Source of the DNA: Sitta carolinensis
Lineage: Eukaryota > Chordata > Aves > Passeriformes > Sittidae
DNA length: 64,000 nucleotides
NCBI GenBank assembly: GCA_032173965.1
Contig: CM063283.1
Location: 20,254,501-20,318,500, forward strand
Direction: 5' to 3'
In this document: in pieces, positions 1 to 12,780 of the stretch
Position numbering within the stretch: position 1 is the stretch's first letter
Layout: each line of letters begins with the position of its first letter
The notes under the pieces: generated by a model
Databases searched by the model: none
What the model was told of the DNA's origin: nothing
The model's input: only the letters and a program-made list of their open reading frames with translations
Made by a program: the position numbers and the translations under genes

Positions 1-2969
1 TGCTTCACTCTACCATCATCAGGGTGTTTTTTCTACGTGGGAATAACATGTAGGAACTTTTTATTGTCTAATTGCTGGCATTTAAAAAGGGATATCAACT
101 TTCCCTACAAAAGGAAACCATTTTGGTAATTCTCATTCTCCCGACAAGAAATGAACAGTATGATATGATTAGCAATTTGGTTATATGCCTATATTTAAAA
201 AGGAATACAAATTCAGACAACTAAAAGGCTAACATATTACAGTCAGTATATTGAACACAGAAAAATAACAAACCTAGTCAGAACCTTCAAATTATAATCA
301 GAGCAAGGCTGTTGAGCTCCAACCCCAAAGCAGTTTGCAAGAAATAGTGAACTCCACAACAGCCAATAAAGCTGTTACAAAAATAGTAAATGCCACCTGA
401 TTATCAATGTCCAGGGGAGAAATAAAGTGAGAACATAACAACAAACCAAAATCAGCTGATAGACTTGACCATAGTACAAAGGAAAGGAATCATACCACAA
501 CTCACAGTAAGGATGAAGTGCCACATAAAGCAAGCTTTTGCAACTGAGTATGGAAACAGGGAAAAAAAATATATTCTGTAACTGTCCAGATGGATCTTTG
601 ACCTGAAAATTACTGAGGGTCAATAAAGGACCCTTAGTTTCACTTTTGCTATCCCTTTCTGGATCAGGAACTTGGAATTGCTAGCCACAAGAAAGACTGT
701 CCCTTTGGATAGCCTTTTGGTGGCTCAGAATACAGTGTAAGTATTCATAGGATGGCTTTTTCATGTTTGCAAAGTTCCTTATAGACCATTAAGAAACAGA
801 GAATACTTTAATTGCTACAGTGGTAGCTCTGCAATAAAAGGAACCAACCACTCATCCCTAAGATAGTGCTATAAGGTAAGGATAATGGAAAGGTGGGTTT
901 GGCCAATTTTTGTGAAAGTTATTGATGATATAGAAGTGAAATGATGGAAATGGCTTTTCCTGCTACTTCTTTTTTTTTCACAGTGCCTCGAGATACTGAG
1001 TCTTCTTAGTTTTCTATACTGTTTCCATGTTTCCCAGACAGAACAGACAGGTAGGCCTTCTCACCCAACAGCAATGGGTTCCCCTCTACTGTAACACTTT
1101 AAATGGGTATAATTTCTTTTGGATGTTGACCTTTCCTCATTTTTTCAGTTAACAAAAGACATATCCTGTTATGACTAGGTTCTTCTTATTTTATGCATTT
1201 GAACTTTCCCTAAACCTTCCTTTCTAGGGAAATTTTTTAAAGTGTGTGTGGCAGGTTCTTTAATTCATTTTTAGCTGTATCACAATATTGTATTTGGCTG
1301 CCTGATTAAGACTAACATTTACATGACATTTAGGGCACACTATTTTCTAGACTGTCTGTCATGAGTTGATGGACAGCATACATTCCTGGATGTGAAGTCT
1401 TGTAAATTCATCTGGAAGAAGGGAGTGGGGACTTCTTGGATTGGAGTGGGGAAGAATCTGGGGCTTGGACAGCCCTATTCTCCTGTGTGCAAACGTGGGG
1501 GAAATAATATCTGAACAGAACTTGTGTTACTATCCTACACCCAGATCCTTTATCACTTTAGATAAAGACATCTTTATTGAAAAATTTGGAGTATCTTTTA
1601 ACATTTTTAGACTTAAACAATACATTTAAGAACTGTGGCTGGGAATTTCAAATTGAGATTAAGGTATTTAAATCTCACCAAAATGGGTATTTGGCAGCCA
1701 TTCCCCTTAGCAAATTCCAGTTTTCATTCACTCACTAACAGTACCTGCACTCTATGACAAATCAATGAAAAAATTTCCCTATACACAAATAATTACGTCT
1801 CAAATTCTTCACATTGGTTTAACAACTTATTGTATTTGACAGATGCTAATATTAAGAGATCAGAATTTATTTAGATACTAGACTCTATGTGGAGTGTTCT
1901 TCATTTGCAATCTGATTTTCCCATGAGAACTTGAGAATTGCTTCAGAAATGACCTGCAGGAAGCTCTATCCCTTTGTCAAAGGATACTCTCTGGTATTCA
2001 TTTTAGCAACTTGAAAAGCAAAAAAGAGGGACAGAAGAAAAAGGGAGGAGGAAATTGGCTTGCATTTTATCTTGATCCTTGTAACAGACATACAACATTC
2101 TGTGCCAAATAGATAAATTTGATTTAAAAGCAAAAAACCCCTATGATTTTGAACCCTGTTACAAGTGAGGCTCTTAGCCCATCAGCTAGCTAGTTACCAG
2201 GCAAGGGAATTGATGAGGAGATAAACATGAATACTCCTTACCTCTCTGCCTTTTCTCATTCACTCGAGCAGAGCAAGAGCAGAGAAAGGGCAGGTTAGAC
2301 CAGGCAGCTTTAAAGGATGTGTCTGTGTCTTACTTAGCATTTTGAGACTTTAAACCAACCATGCTCCGTGCTGGATGGACAAGACAGAAGTAGCAACCAG
2401 GGCAGCTCTAAAAGTTTGTTTTCTCCTTCACTTGCAAAACATCTCCATTGTGCTTTCCATCCAGGTATACTCTCTCAGATGGGGTGTTGTGCCTAACCAG
2501 TGTGTTTAGAAACCTTCCCTGCTTGCCACACTAGAAGGTTTTTTTAACATACTCTCAGCCTCTTTTGGCCTTTTGAGGAACATGGGGAAGAACAGGTAGA
2601 TGTACAAAATAAGATTCCTGCTGAAATCCCAGCAAATCACATTATCTTCCACCTCTGCTGCATTGTGCTCATTCAAATCTTCCATTTGAAAATGCATGTA
2701 ACCGATCTAACTTACATGTACAAGCAGAACAGCCCAAGGTAGCACACACCCTTCCACGTATATGTTCAAAGTTTGATTCATTCTATACATGACTAAAAAC
2801 AAACAAAAAAACCCCCCAATGTCCTATTTTAGAAACTAATTATAGAGTCAAACACTCAAAAATTGGGAAATGTCAAGGTTAAGCTTGTCTAATTCTCATG
2901 TGCGTGATGACAGCATGTTTAGTTATGCATCCTATCTTTTTTCTTTGGGATTGTTATGGATTCTTTGCT
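1..2969. other. AT-rich non-coding DNA, no gene seen
   Basis: Open frames here are short (82 codons at most) and show no family resemblance, and stops are frequent in all frames. No interspersed repeat is recognisable by eye. The segment could be intron or intergenic; nothing decides between them. Confidence 0.6.
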
Positions 2970-3373
2970 GGAAAGAAAAGAAAAGAAAGAAAGAAAAGAA
3001 AAGAAAAGAAAAGAAAAGAAAAGAAAAGAAAAGAAAAGAAAAGAAAAGAAAAGAAAAGAAAAGAAAAGAAAAGAAAAGAAAAGAAAAGAAAAGAAAAGAA
3101 AAGAAAAGAAAAGAAAAGAAAAGAAAAGAAAAGAAAAGAAAAGAGAAGAGAAGAGAAAAGAAGAAAGAAAAGAAAAGAAAAGAAAAGAAAAGAAAAGAAA
3201 AGAAAAGAAAAGAAAAGAAAAGAAAAGAAAAGAAAAGAAAAAGAAAAGAGAAAAGAAAAAAAGAAAAGAAAAGAAAAAGAAAAGAAAAGAAAAGAAAAGA
3301 AAAGAAAAGAAAAGAAAAGAAAAGAAAAGAAAAGAAAAGAAAAGAAAAGAAAAGAAAAAAAGAAAAGAAAAGA
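2970..3373 (+). repeat. (AAAAG)n pentanucleotide microsatellite, 404 nt of pure purine
   Basis: Every base from 2970 to 3373 is A or G on the plus strand, mostly as AAAAG units. A variant block of GAGAA-type units occurs around 3141-3166, and A-length slippage occurs around 3236-3275. The open frames through it (Lys/Arg/Glu-rich on plus, Phe/Ser/Leu-rich on minus) only reflect the repeat and are not genes. Such polypurine/polypyrimidine mirror repeats can form intramolecular triplex DNA (known property). The length is probably polymorphic and hard to assemble. Confidence 0.97.
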
Positions 3374-4240
3374 TCTTCAATCTTCCCACCTTCTGCCTCA
3401 TCTTTCCCAAAAAGGCTTCTTCCTAGGCTTTTTTGGGACTTTTCAGGCTTTTCATTTTAGATATATCTTGATAGCCTATCCTTAATCTAAGCAACTTAGA
3501 GAGCTGCTCTCCAGCCACAGAGGGACACGGCTGTTTTGGGGGAGTGTAGTGATGCCATTAGGGCTGCAGCTCCTGTCTCTGCACCTGACTCAGTAAATTG
3601 TGTCCAATGGATGTGAACTCTGGCCTCCATATGTTCCTGAACCATTCCAGACTCAGCGATCTTCCTCAGAAAAAATATAAGTTTTACTCATCTTTGATTA
3701 TGATTTGCAGCAATGCATATCTGTGAAATATTCAGGACTACACAAAGGGAAATGTTTTTGTAAGCACCAGGATTTTTTCCCTGAAGGCATGGGGGGACTG
3801 TGTGAACCAAGGATGAAGAAAGAGCTTATCAATATTCATCTGTTTACATCTGTGAAACAATTTTCCTTGACAAATTTATTTACCATTACATTATATGTCG
3901 TAAAACTTAACTACAAAACAGGATTTTCCCCTCCATGTGCAGAATCTTCATGTGTTTTCTGGCTAATGATTTGGCATTTATTTTGGAAGGAGACTTCAAT
4001 TAGTGAAGGTCCAAGACAGAACCATGTGGGTCACACAGAGCTGCCAGGGAAAAATACAGTGGTATTGTAGACTAGAATAAGTCACATGTTGCAAGATGCA
4101 AAGTCTCTGCTTGGGAAGCAATAATGACTATGTGTTCTGTAGAAACTGAAAAATCAGTGTGAGAAAATGTCTCTATCAAAAATAATATACAATAGGATTT
4201 ATCTTAGCATAAGTCAAAGAAAGCTTAAAAATATTTTTTA
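3374..4240. other. Non-coding, nothing recognised
   Basis: AT-rich sequence between the purine tract and the T/G-rich block. The longest open frame is about 120 codons (3705-4070, plus strand). It looks like no known family and has no supporting context. Confidence 0.5.
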
Positions 4241-4343
4241 TTTTGGTTTTTTTTTTGGGGGGGGAGGGTTGGGTTTTTTTGTTTTATTTTGGGGTTTGGT
4301 TTTTTGGGGGTTTTTTTGTTTGTTTGTTTTTCTTTTTTTTTTT
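4241..4343 (+). repeat. T/G-rich low-complexity block with G-quadruplex motif
   Basis: Almost pure T and G on the plus strand. It starts with an 8-G run (4257-4264) followed by GGG at 4266-4268 and 4271-4273, then further G runs at 4291-4294 and 4306-4310 and (TTTG)-like units. Four closely spaced GGG runs with loops of 1-2 nt fit the standard G-quadruplex pattern. Similar shorter T/G blocks occur at 10541, 30296 and 51651. Confidence 0.85.
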
Positions 4344-7300
4344 TGTTCAGAGATGAATGCAGGAATTACAAAGTTTTATTTACTCATGACTTAACAATCT
4401 CTTATTCTGGTAAGAGTCATCTGAAAACAAGCGTCCATATGAGCCCAATTTTTAGCCTTCTGTTTTCCTCAGACATTGTCTACAGCTATGCAATGCTTTA
4501 TATCAAAACCCCTAAAAATTACTTTATACACACCTTTTGTTTAGCCCTTGTATTTCCCTTGTCACCTTCTGCACTACTATGCTTCATATGTTGCATCAAT
4601 CCTTACACTAAAATAGGAGCTCTCTGTGGAAGTGCATTTGTCTCTTCTCCTTCATTTTAACTGCCTTTGGAATACCCTCATGATATAAACTTCATGCATA
4701 ATCACACAAACGGAAAAAAAAATGATATCAAGTTAGTTACAATCCACGGCTTCAAAACCCCTCAGGAAATGCCATAATGAAGACTGCCCAAGTGGCAGCA
4801 ACATGCACCAGGAAGGGGCCAATAATCATTTTCCAAAATGTCTCAGAACTAACTGCTGAGAGCAAGGTAAAGAAACCCTTGGGACACACAGGTCCAAAGC
4901 AACATTCAGGAGGAGAACACTGTTCAAACAGACTGTTTCCTCCCCTAGGGCTTGTTTCCATCTCATTTCTCTTTGCACCTCCCCCTCATGGCTTTCCTCT
5001 TATCCTAATGCTTCAAATCTTCTTTCCAGAGAATGAAAGGCTCCAGAGATTCCTGATGGACTTATGAAAAAAAGATCAAAAATAGATAAAAACAATGCAG
5101 TTATCCTTAAGCTTGTTCTTGGAAACATCTGTAGCATTTAATCTGAAACATTAAAACAAGAATTTCAGGCTAAGACAAACATGGAAAATATCAGTATAAA
5201 CAGCTCAAATTTGGCAAAGTTAATTCAAATTAAAATAGAGACCTATAAAGAGATCTCTTAGAAAATCTTGAATTTAAGAAGGGAGCATTTAACAGTTTTG
5301 CATGTAAAAAAAGACTATATATAAAAAACTCCAGTATAATGCTATAATAAGCCTCACAGAAATGTGTTATGAAATTCTTGTGGATGGTATGATCTTTCTA
5401 ATTGTCCAGACTTAGAAAAAAACAGATTAGTAATGACAAAAAAAAAAAAAAAAAGGACAAATCTGATGAAAACCTCAGAAATCCAAAGGAAACTTTGAAA
5501 AGCAAAAGAATACAAGGAGTGAGTCAGTTTTTAATTGATGAGAGTAATTTGCATAAGTGAGAATTTAAGACTAGGAGAAAACAATGCCACAAATTTGCAA
5601 CACACCAGCTGTGTTTGTTTGCTTAGCAGCCATTAAAAATATACAAGTAGGACTCTCCACCTCAAATGTTATTTCCATCTAACAGATAAACACAAAACTG
5701 CAAACTGTTAGATACCCAGAAAAGTTTCTCAGGCAAATAATTTAGAAACGCATCAGGTATAAGCAGGATGCATTTGCAAAAAATTCCAGTATCTGTCAGA
5801 GCTGAATGTTTTCTTGTCTTTTTGTCTGCCACTGTAACACTCATAATAAAAACTAAGCACAGACCCTTAAACCTGCTAACAACCCCTGCTATTCTTCTGC
5901 ATTGAGTAAATGTTGCTGTTTCCATGCAATCTTTTACCAGGAAATGAGTTTAAAACCAGGAGGGTAAGTTCATCTTCCTGTGCTGTCTGGGCCCGTTTGT
6001 CCTGCTCTTACAGATAAGTACTGAATCTCCCAGAATGGGATCTGTAGGTAGAGTCCCTGTTGGATCAGGGAAAAGCCAATACCCTCATTTACTCCACAAA
6101 TGCCAGTGTCTCTTTCAGACCATGGAAGTCCTACAGATCCAGCGGAATATACTTCCTTAAAATGAGTTCCTGAAAGTCTGGTTTTGTCATAAGTCTCTGG
6201 CAGTGCAACTCAAAAAATCCAAATCGAATTCCTCTTACTTAACTCATTATAAAAGCAAAAATCAAAGCCATTGTAAATCCAACAGAAAGTATTAATTCTA
6301 GCCAAGTGATCGACTTTCACCTCACCTTATCAAGTGTGTGAAGTTTCTTTTTCACGAAATAAGTTTTCATCAAATAAAAAAAAAAATAAATAAAAAAGAA
6401 AAGTCTTGAAGTTATTAGTCCTTTAATGACAGTGCTTGGTTTGCAAGTAAGGTCACAGTGTCTTTGTCACAATTCCTGGAGAACCATATGGCTCCGAAAC
6501 AGAGACTGAAACAGTGTTAGTGTCTGTTTTCACTTACCCTATTCTTAAGTTCCCTCTTACTTAAGTTGCTGCTGGCTTGCTTGGCATGAAACTTCCTGCT
6601 TAACTGGACTCATCAGTGTTTTCAGCCAAATACAGAAGGTAGGGCACAGTTAGCAGGCTTGGCATCTGAGTAATATCCTATGCTAAAAAGCAGAATTTAG
6701 CAAGTAATCTGGGGTCCATCTTCTCTTTCTTTCTTTCATGTAAGGCCAGATATTAGTCACTTTGTATGAAAAACTATTCATGTGCTTAAATTTCAAGGAA
6801 CTTGCTATTTGGCATATAATATATTTTTTTTTTTTTCAGTATGACTTTATATGTCTCATTTACATCATACTGCCTCTAGTTTTCCCACAGCAACCCCTCC
6901 TCTCAGACCTCACAGAGCAAAATGCATATCCAGGCAACAAAAACTATGAATCCAATTTCATATGTGTTATACATGAACCAAAGAACATGTGTATGAGGTT
7001 GGACACCTGCATTTGCATGGAAATGTAGTAGATATGTGACTAAAATCCTTAAATAAAAAGGAGGTTCAGATTAAAAAAAGAGAATACATGAAACTACATG
7101 GTCGTTATACCATTATGTCAATTCTAATACTTCCCCTACTATAAGATAATATTGTCTACAGGGAGACTGTACAATTTTTTCTGTCAGTACTGGACATGTT
7201 AAACTGAGTAATGTGATAATACTACTCTTAGTTTCTGTTTATCTTGTGACTGTGAACACAGGGCCACTGAACTGCTTCTCTGGAGTCTGTGAAAGGTGAA

Positions 7301-9725
7301 AAGGAAACATATAGAAAATGTAAACTACCACAATCTCCCTATGAGAAGATAAAACATCAGTGTTGAAAATAATTGCTCAAAAAGAATAAACGGTCCCAGA
7401 TCACAAAAACTAAACTTATCCACACTTACCATGGTGTTTTGCAAAGAAGCCTCTTCACACAAGGAAAAAATTAAGAGTTTTTATTCTTATTGAGGTATAA
7501 TAATCCTAACACTTTATTTTAAAAATAAAATCATGGTTTATTATACAAAAACAAAATAAAACTCTTAGTTCCACTGTTTTAAAAAGTATGAACTAGACTA
7601 AATGTAATTTGAATTTATTTTTGCAGACCATTAGATAGTATAAAAATTAACTAATTTCTAACAAGCTGTTGTCTCCTGGATATGCTGCTGTCAGTTTCCA
7701 TTTTTCTTGGGTTTTGGAGAATATTAGAATTTTCAAATATGAAAGACAAATGCAAAGAAGATAATTTTTATGGTTTTCAGGAAACACATAACAAAGAATC
7801 TGAAAAAACCCAATCCTAAGACTTGAATCATTGCCAGCTTTGTTACAAGATTTATTTTTTTTAAATAATTAAATTTCCAGATAAGTTGAAACTTAGAGTT
7901 AAAATAATGTTAAACTTCTATATCAAAATTATTCTCTTATTCTACCATATTTGACAATCTGATTAATCTGGATGGCCTTAATTAGCATTTTTTTGCAATA
8001 GAAATATATATTTTTAAGGAATATCCTGAGCCCTTTTTAAATCCACCTTGAGTTGTGTGTGTGAAATTGCATGTAATAATAAATAAAAAAAAATGAAATA
8101 AACAAATAAATGAATTTTAATGTGTGTTCTACACAGCTGGTATAAAAAGAATTACTCTCTACTAACGTTATGCCATTGATAGCACAGTTCCTCAGACTAT
8201 ATATACAGAAGACATTAACAAGAGAGCAGTTGCCATTGATTCTCAATCTAGGACAGATCTTTGTACTATTTTCAGAACACCTGATGCAGCCTCAAAATTC
8301 AAAAATTCTTAAATTTACTTCTGGAAACAAAGGAAAGCTCTGTACTGTGATTATTTATTTTTTTAATGTTTCACACCATTACTGAGCCTTTTACAAGAAA
8401 GTAAGAGAATAAAGCTGAGAGAAGCCTGAAATCATCCATACAACCTGGCCAAACCTGGGGTAGGATGGCAATTCTGCTTTGCTTGTGGAAGTGGACAGAG
8501 TTCTGGTCCACCAAGCTGTGTATTTTTGCAGCCTCTCCTGTAACAGATGCACAGAACTTGTGCTTAGTGCACTACACTGGGGGCCAAAAGTTGTGGCCTC
8601 TGTTGTCTTAGAGCATCTCCCTGACCTGTGTGTGTACTGCAAACCTGTAAGTTTTGACTCCTCAGACAGCCACTGCAGCTCTTCAGCAATATGGTAAACT
8701 TGTGCACTGAATCACAGAAACTCCCTTACCTGCATGGGGCAAACACCTTCCAGGAAGGAGGTATGTTTGCAAAGGACAAAGGAAGTTTCTCATGTACAGT
8801 ATTCTCTTAAATGTGTAGCTTCATTGGCATCTAAACCTAGAGAGTTTGGAAACTTCATAGCAAAAGCACTTTCCATATTCTTTGATGCAAGACAGGACTT
8901 TTGCAACATTGCAGGAAGAATTGCAGGCTGATGCTCTTTAACAAGCTGCATACACGATATGAAATCTGTGTATGCTCATTTGCTTTTAACACACAGCTCT
9001 GCTATCAAATTTAACCAGAGCAAATTGGAAAAGCCATTAGGCAATATAAAACAGTGACTACTGTTTGAAAAAGAGCTTCACAAGTCCCTAAAAAAGCACA
9101 TACAATTATCAGGTTGTAAAAGAGGCTGAAATGGAATTGGCATTGATATTTCTTCTGAGACAGTAGGTTTATAGAAGTGCTTAAATATCTGTTTGCTGGA
9201 AGGATCTCAAGAGGAGATATCAGTGGAATAGAAGTCCCTCTTCTTTCCAATTTTTTTTCTTATACTCCTCTACCCAAGAGTGGTTATTGCCCAGCTTATA
9301 GATCAGATACACGCATTTTCATTGTATATATTTAAAACTTGCTAAGAAGAAATGTATGTTTATACAAAAACTGATTTTCCATTATAAAACCAATGAATGT
9401 ATTAGCCAAGCTTCTTGGCAGATAAATATAATGGGATTACATACAGAGAGGTCTTCAGCGATCCCTGGTTTAATGACTGGCGTCAGATCATTCAGAGATA
9501 TTAGATTTTCACTTAATTTAGCAATTCTGATACATAAATCTCCACTGTATCCCCTTCTATGAATGCTGAGAATGAATATAAAAGGTGAATTGGGAGTTCC
9601 TCTTCTCAGCTATAGCTTTGTGCCTTCCAGAGTATTACTTTAAAGAGTGCAAAGTTTGTATCATGTGCTCTGACCTTTCCTTATGCAAGTGGTAATACAT
9701 ATTGGTGTTTGCAAGTAGAAAAATA
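4344..9725. other. AT-rich non-coding DNA with short A/T homopolymers
   Basis: No gene is supported. It contains an A17 run (5438-5454), an A-rich tract around 6374-6404 and a T13 run ending in CAG (6824-6839). A slightly GC-richer stretch at about 8420-8700 has open frames on both strands (83 and 72 codons), but I cannot assign it to a gene or repeat family. Confidence 0.55.
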
Positions 9726-10115
9726 GAATAGAATAATAGATTCCTAGAATATTCTGAGTTGGAAGGGACCCACAAGGACCATCAAAGTCCAGCTCCTGGT
9801 CCTGCACAGGACACCCCAAGAGTCACACCATGTGCCTGAGAGCATTGTTCAAACACTTCTTGAGCTCTGGCACGTTTGGTGCCATGACCACTTCTCTGGG
9901 GAGCCTGTTCCAGTGCCCAAACACTCTCTGGTTTATGCACAGCCTCAAATTCCCTCGTGTCCTGTCACTGGTCACCAGAGAGAAGAGGTCAGTTCCTACC
10001 CCTGCTCTTCCCTCATGAGGAAGCCGTAGATCACAACAAGGTCTCCCTTCAACCTTTTCCAGACTGAGCAAACCAAGTGACCTCAGCCACTCCTCAAATG
10101 ATTTCCCCTCATCCC
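9726..10115 (-). mobile_element. CR1 LINE, 5'-truncated 3' end (minus strand)
   Basis: Read on the minus strand, this is the terminal part of a CR1-type non-LTR retrotransposon. The 3' end lies at about 9726 and shows degenerate AATAGAAT/TAGAAT units, the complement of the CR1 terminal ATTCTA repeat. Next to it is the typical 'GTTGGAAGGGACC' segment near 9759. The minus-strand frame 10071-9823 retains the end of the second CR1 protein, with an 'RTRGN' stretch and a 'HWNRLPREVV' stretch that are characteristic of the family C-terminus, and it ends near 9823. Only about 390 bp survive, so the copy is dead on arrival, as is usual for CR1 (5' truncation during target-primed reverse transcription). 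The left boundary is clear; the right one near 10115 is approximate. Confidence 0.93.
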
Positions 10116-12700
10116 ATCACCATGGATGGCCCAGATTAGAAAGGTGTGGATGTGGCAACATCGGAGCTCTGATGTGATCCCCTTGACATGACTGAGCCCC
10201 AGTGTCCCCGGGACTGCAAGCTTTCTAACCCTAATGGAATCTTGGGGTGGCAGATAAGGTCCCCTTCACCATGGTTTTCTTGTATTAGAAAAGCATGGAG
10301 GCAGAAATGTTGGTGCCCTGCCTTTTCCAGCCTCAAGTGTCCCGCAGCTGAATCTTTGCTGGTGGACATATACAATGTGAAATCCAACATAGGGAAAAAA
10401 TAAAGAAAAATACAAGAAATGCAGAGTGCTTAAGGTTTCAGACCTTGGTCTTTCTGTCTGAATTCTGCTTGAAACCATAAAGATATTGGCCTCTCTGCTG
10501 TAATTCACTGCACATCTGAAGATGCTTGAAGCCAATAGCTGGTTTTGTTTTGGGTTTGTTTGGGGGTTTTTTGAGCTTGATTTTTAAAAAGCAGTTTCTG
10601 ATCCACTTCAGCATGCTACCTTATACTCTGTTCAGAATTCCCAAACCAGAAATAATAAGGATGCAGAAACAACATATATTTTCATAGTTTCTACAAAATG
10701 AGATTTGAGGGCAGAATGGTGTGCCCAAACCATTCAAAGAGCTGGACATTGAATCTGTCTTTCAGTATGATGTTCCTACACTTACACAAGTCCCTCTGTC
10801 TTTCTGCTTTCTCAAGGGCTGATACTGTTAAACTTAACGCCTTCAGGTCTCTTTCCACATGCCTAACACTGGTATTCCAAGAATCAGCCTCTGCGCATGT
10901 CCTACACCTCCAGCCATGCCCACCGTGATGGAACTGCAAAGATTGAAGTGTGTTGATGTTTGCACATGTAGTCAACTGCCTATTTTTATCAAGGTAAAAA
11001 GGCAAGAGCAGTTAAGATGTACAAATCTTCATGAGCATAGTCTATATAGGATGTCTCCTCCAGGATACGAAGTGAATTTAGTGGATTTTTCTGATGGTAA
11101 CAGCAGTGCTGTACAGATCAGACAGTCCAGGTCTCCCTGTCTTTAACTGTATTATGTTGACTACTGTGTGGAGAGTAGTGTAACTATAGGTAGCCTATGT
11201 ATTCAGCAGCATCTTCCTGATGCCTTTATGGATCATGGACTAGAAGATTTGTGATCTTTATAAACTCCTGAGCTACATATTCATTTTGGAAATCTTCATC
11301 TGCAAGTGGGGAAAAAACACATCCTAAATTGATAAGCCACCCTGTGGAAGTCAATGAAGAGAGCTGAATAGTCAAGCTCACTATTCCATTTTGTTTCTAG
11401 TTTATGTGTGAACTGTTCTTATATATCCCCCTTCCATGGCTGTGCCCTTTCCCCAGAATGACAACTACAGAACTGCTTTCCACAAAGTGTATTGGTGTAT
11501 AAACAAAAGTCTCCAAAGCACAAGGTGTATCTCCAAGGAATATCTTCCTACACCCTCGCTTCAGGTCTAGCTCCTTTGGGCTATGACAACTATGAACATC
11601 AATTGGCCACCCAAATCCATTTTCTTCTGTCTGGTGCATCTCTCTAACACCACCATTTTGTGAAACAACACATTTAAAAACTCAAACCTAGACTTGTTAC
11701 TGTTTTTTTTTTTTCTGACACAGTGAGCCCTTCTACTGTCACTAGTCAACAGAATGATACGATGTCCCTCAAAAGCCTTTTCTTTTATACAAGACTTTTC
11801 CCCTCAAAATTGTTTGAATTCATGTTCTACCTCTTTTTCTGAAACTTCTCTGGGCCACCCACTGCCCTCTAGACAGTGGCGCTTATCCAATAACATGCTG
11901 ACAAAACTTTACAAGCTCTGGCTTTTCCTCATCTATAACCTCCCAGATCCTATTCTTACACCCACTAAATCCTTTGGCAAAACTCCATATGACTTCAATG
12001 GAAGCAGAATCAGGTTGCTGATGGATAAATGCACTTCTTCCATCAAATCCCCATAACAGATATAGAGTTGGTAACTGTGTGGGCCTTTTATTTTTCTCTA
12101 TTGTATTATAAGAATACTGAAAAAGTACAACTCTATAATGCTGTACGTGCCTCTAACACCATTTTCTGAATCTTACACAAAGAACTTGGCTTCTTCCATT
12201 TTACTTCTTTTGATTTCAGGTTTGCATTCCAACAACCACTTGCAGAATTAAAAAGGACTGACTATCTTGGCCAAATGAAAAAGTACATTCCTGATGTGGC
12301 ATCCAGCTGAGAATTTGAATAGGAAGCAATACACTCAAAAGGCATTCTGTGTCTTCCTCCAACCCATCATCCCACCAATTTTCTGTTCTCTCAACACTCT
12401 CAGACTAAGCATCAGCAGTTCCTTTACTGGATTAGCTTAGTCCAAGTTATTTTATTACCTTAACCATTTGTTTGTAATGGTGGTTGCTGAATGCAACCTT
12501 ACAAAGGGATGGATGAAGAGAAAGAAAAAGGTTTGAATGCAATAAGCTGGCCTGAACGTCAGCCTAGAATGTGTGGTGAACTGTTCTTTGAATTACAGAT
12601 TTATGATGTGTCTCTGCATCCTTCTCTCCCAGTGCATTGCTTGGTTACTTTTGCTCACCTCGTTCTGTGTGGTTAATGTCAGGTGCTGATCTGCCCACCA
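10116..12700. other. Non-coding, nothing recognised
   Basis: The first 280 bp after the CR1 fragment (to about 10400) are GC-richer than average and open on both strands, but resemble nothing I can name. A T/G-rich low-complexity run is at 10541-10573. Overlapping opposite-strand frames at 10691-11146 (about 76-104 codons) show no recognisable domain. A T-run is near 11701-11714. Confidence 0.5.
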
Positions 12701-12706
12701 GAACTA

Positions 12707-12722
12707 CCCTGCTGTAGCAGGG
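12707..12722. repeat. Perfect hairpin, 7-bp arms, 2-nt loop
   Basis: CCCTGCT (12707-12713), GT, AGCAGGG (12716-12722) form a perfect inverted repeat. A second hairpin with nearly the same arms lies 41 nt downstream (12764-12780). Confidence 0.85.
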
Positions 12723-12763
12723 CCTCTCCAGCAAAGAGCCCTTTTCTGCAATTTCCCCCTCAT

Positions 12764-12780
12764 CCTGCTGCCGCAGCAGG
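12764..12780. repeat. Perfect hairpin, 7-bp arms, 3-nt loop
   Basis: CCTGCTG (12764-12770), CCG, CAGCAGG (12774-12780). It shares the CCTGCT/AGCAGG stem with the hairpin at 12707-12722. Both lie in a short GC-richer stretch inside AT-rich DNA. Confidence 0.85.

Noticed and set aside
2870..3485. Lys/Arg/Glu-rich and Phe/Ser/Leu-rich frames of 156-196 codons
   Set aside because: Pure by-products of the (AAAAG)n repeat, open in several frames because the repeat contains no stop.
6824..6839. Strong splice-acceptor look-alike (T13 then CAG) before the frame 6762-7028
   Set aside because: The frame starts upstream of the acceptor and shows no homology. T-runs followed by CAG are common in AT-rich DNA.
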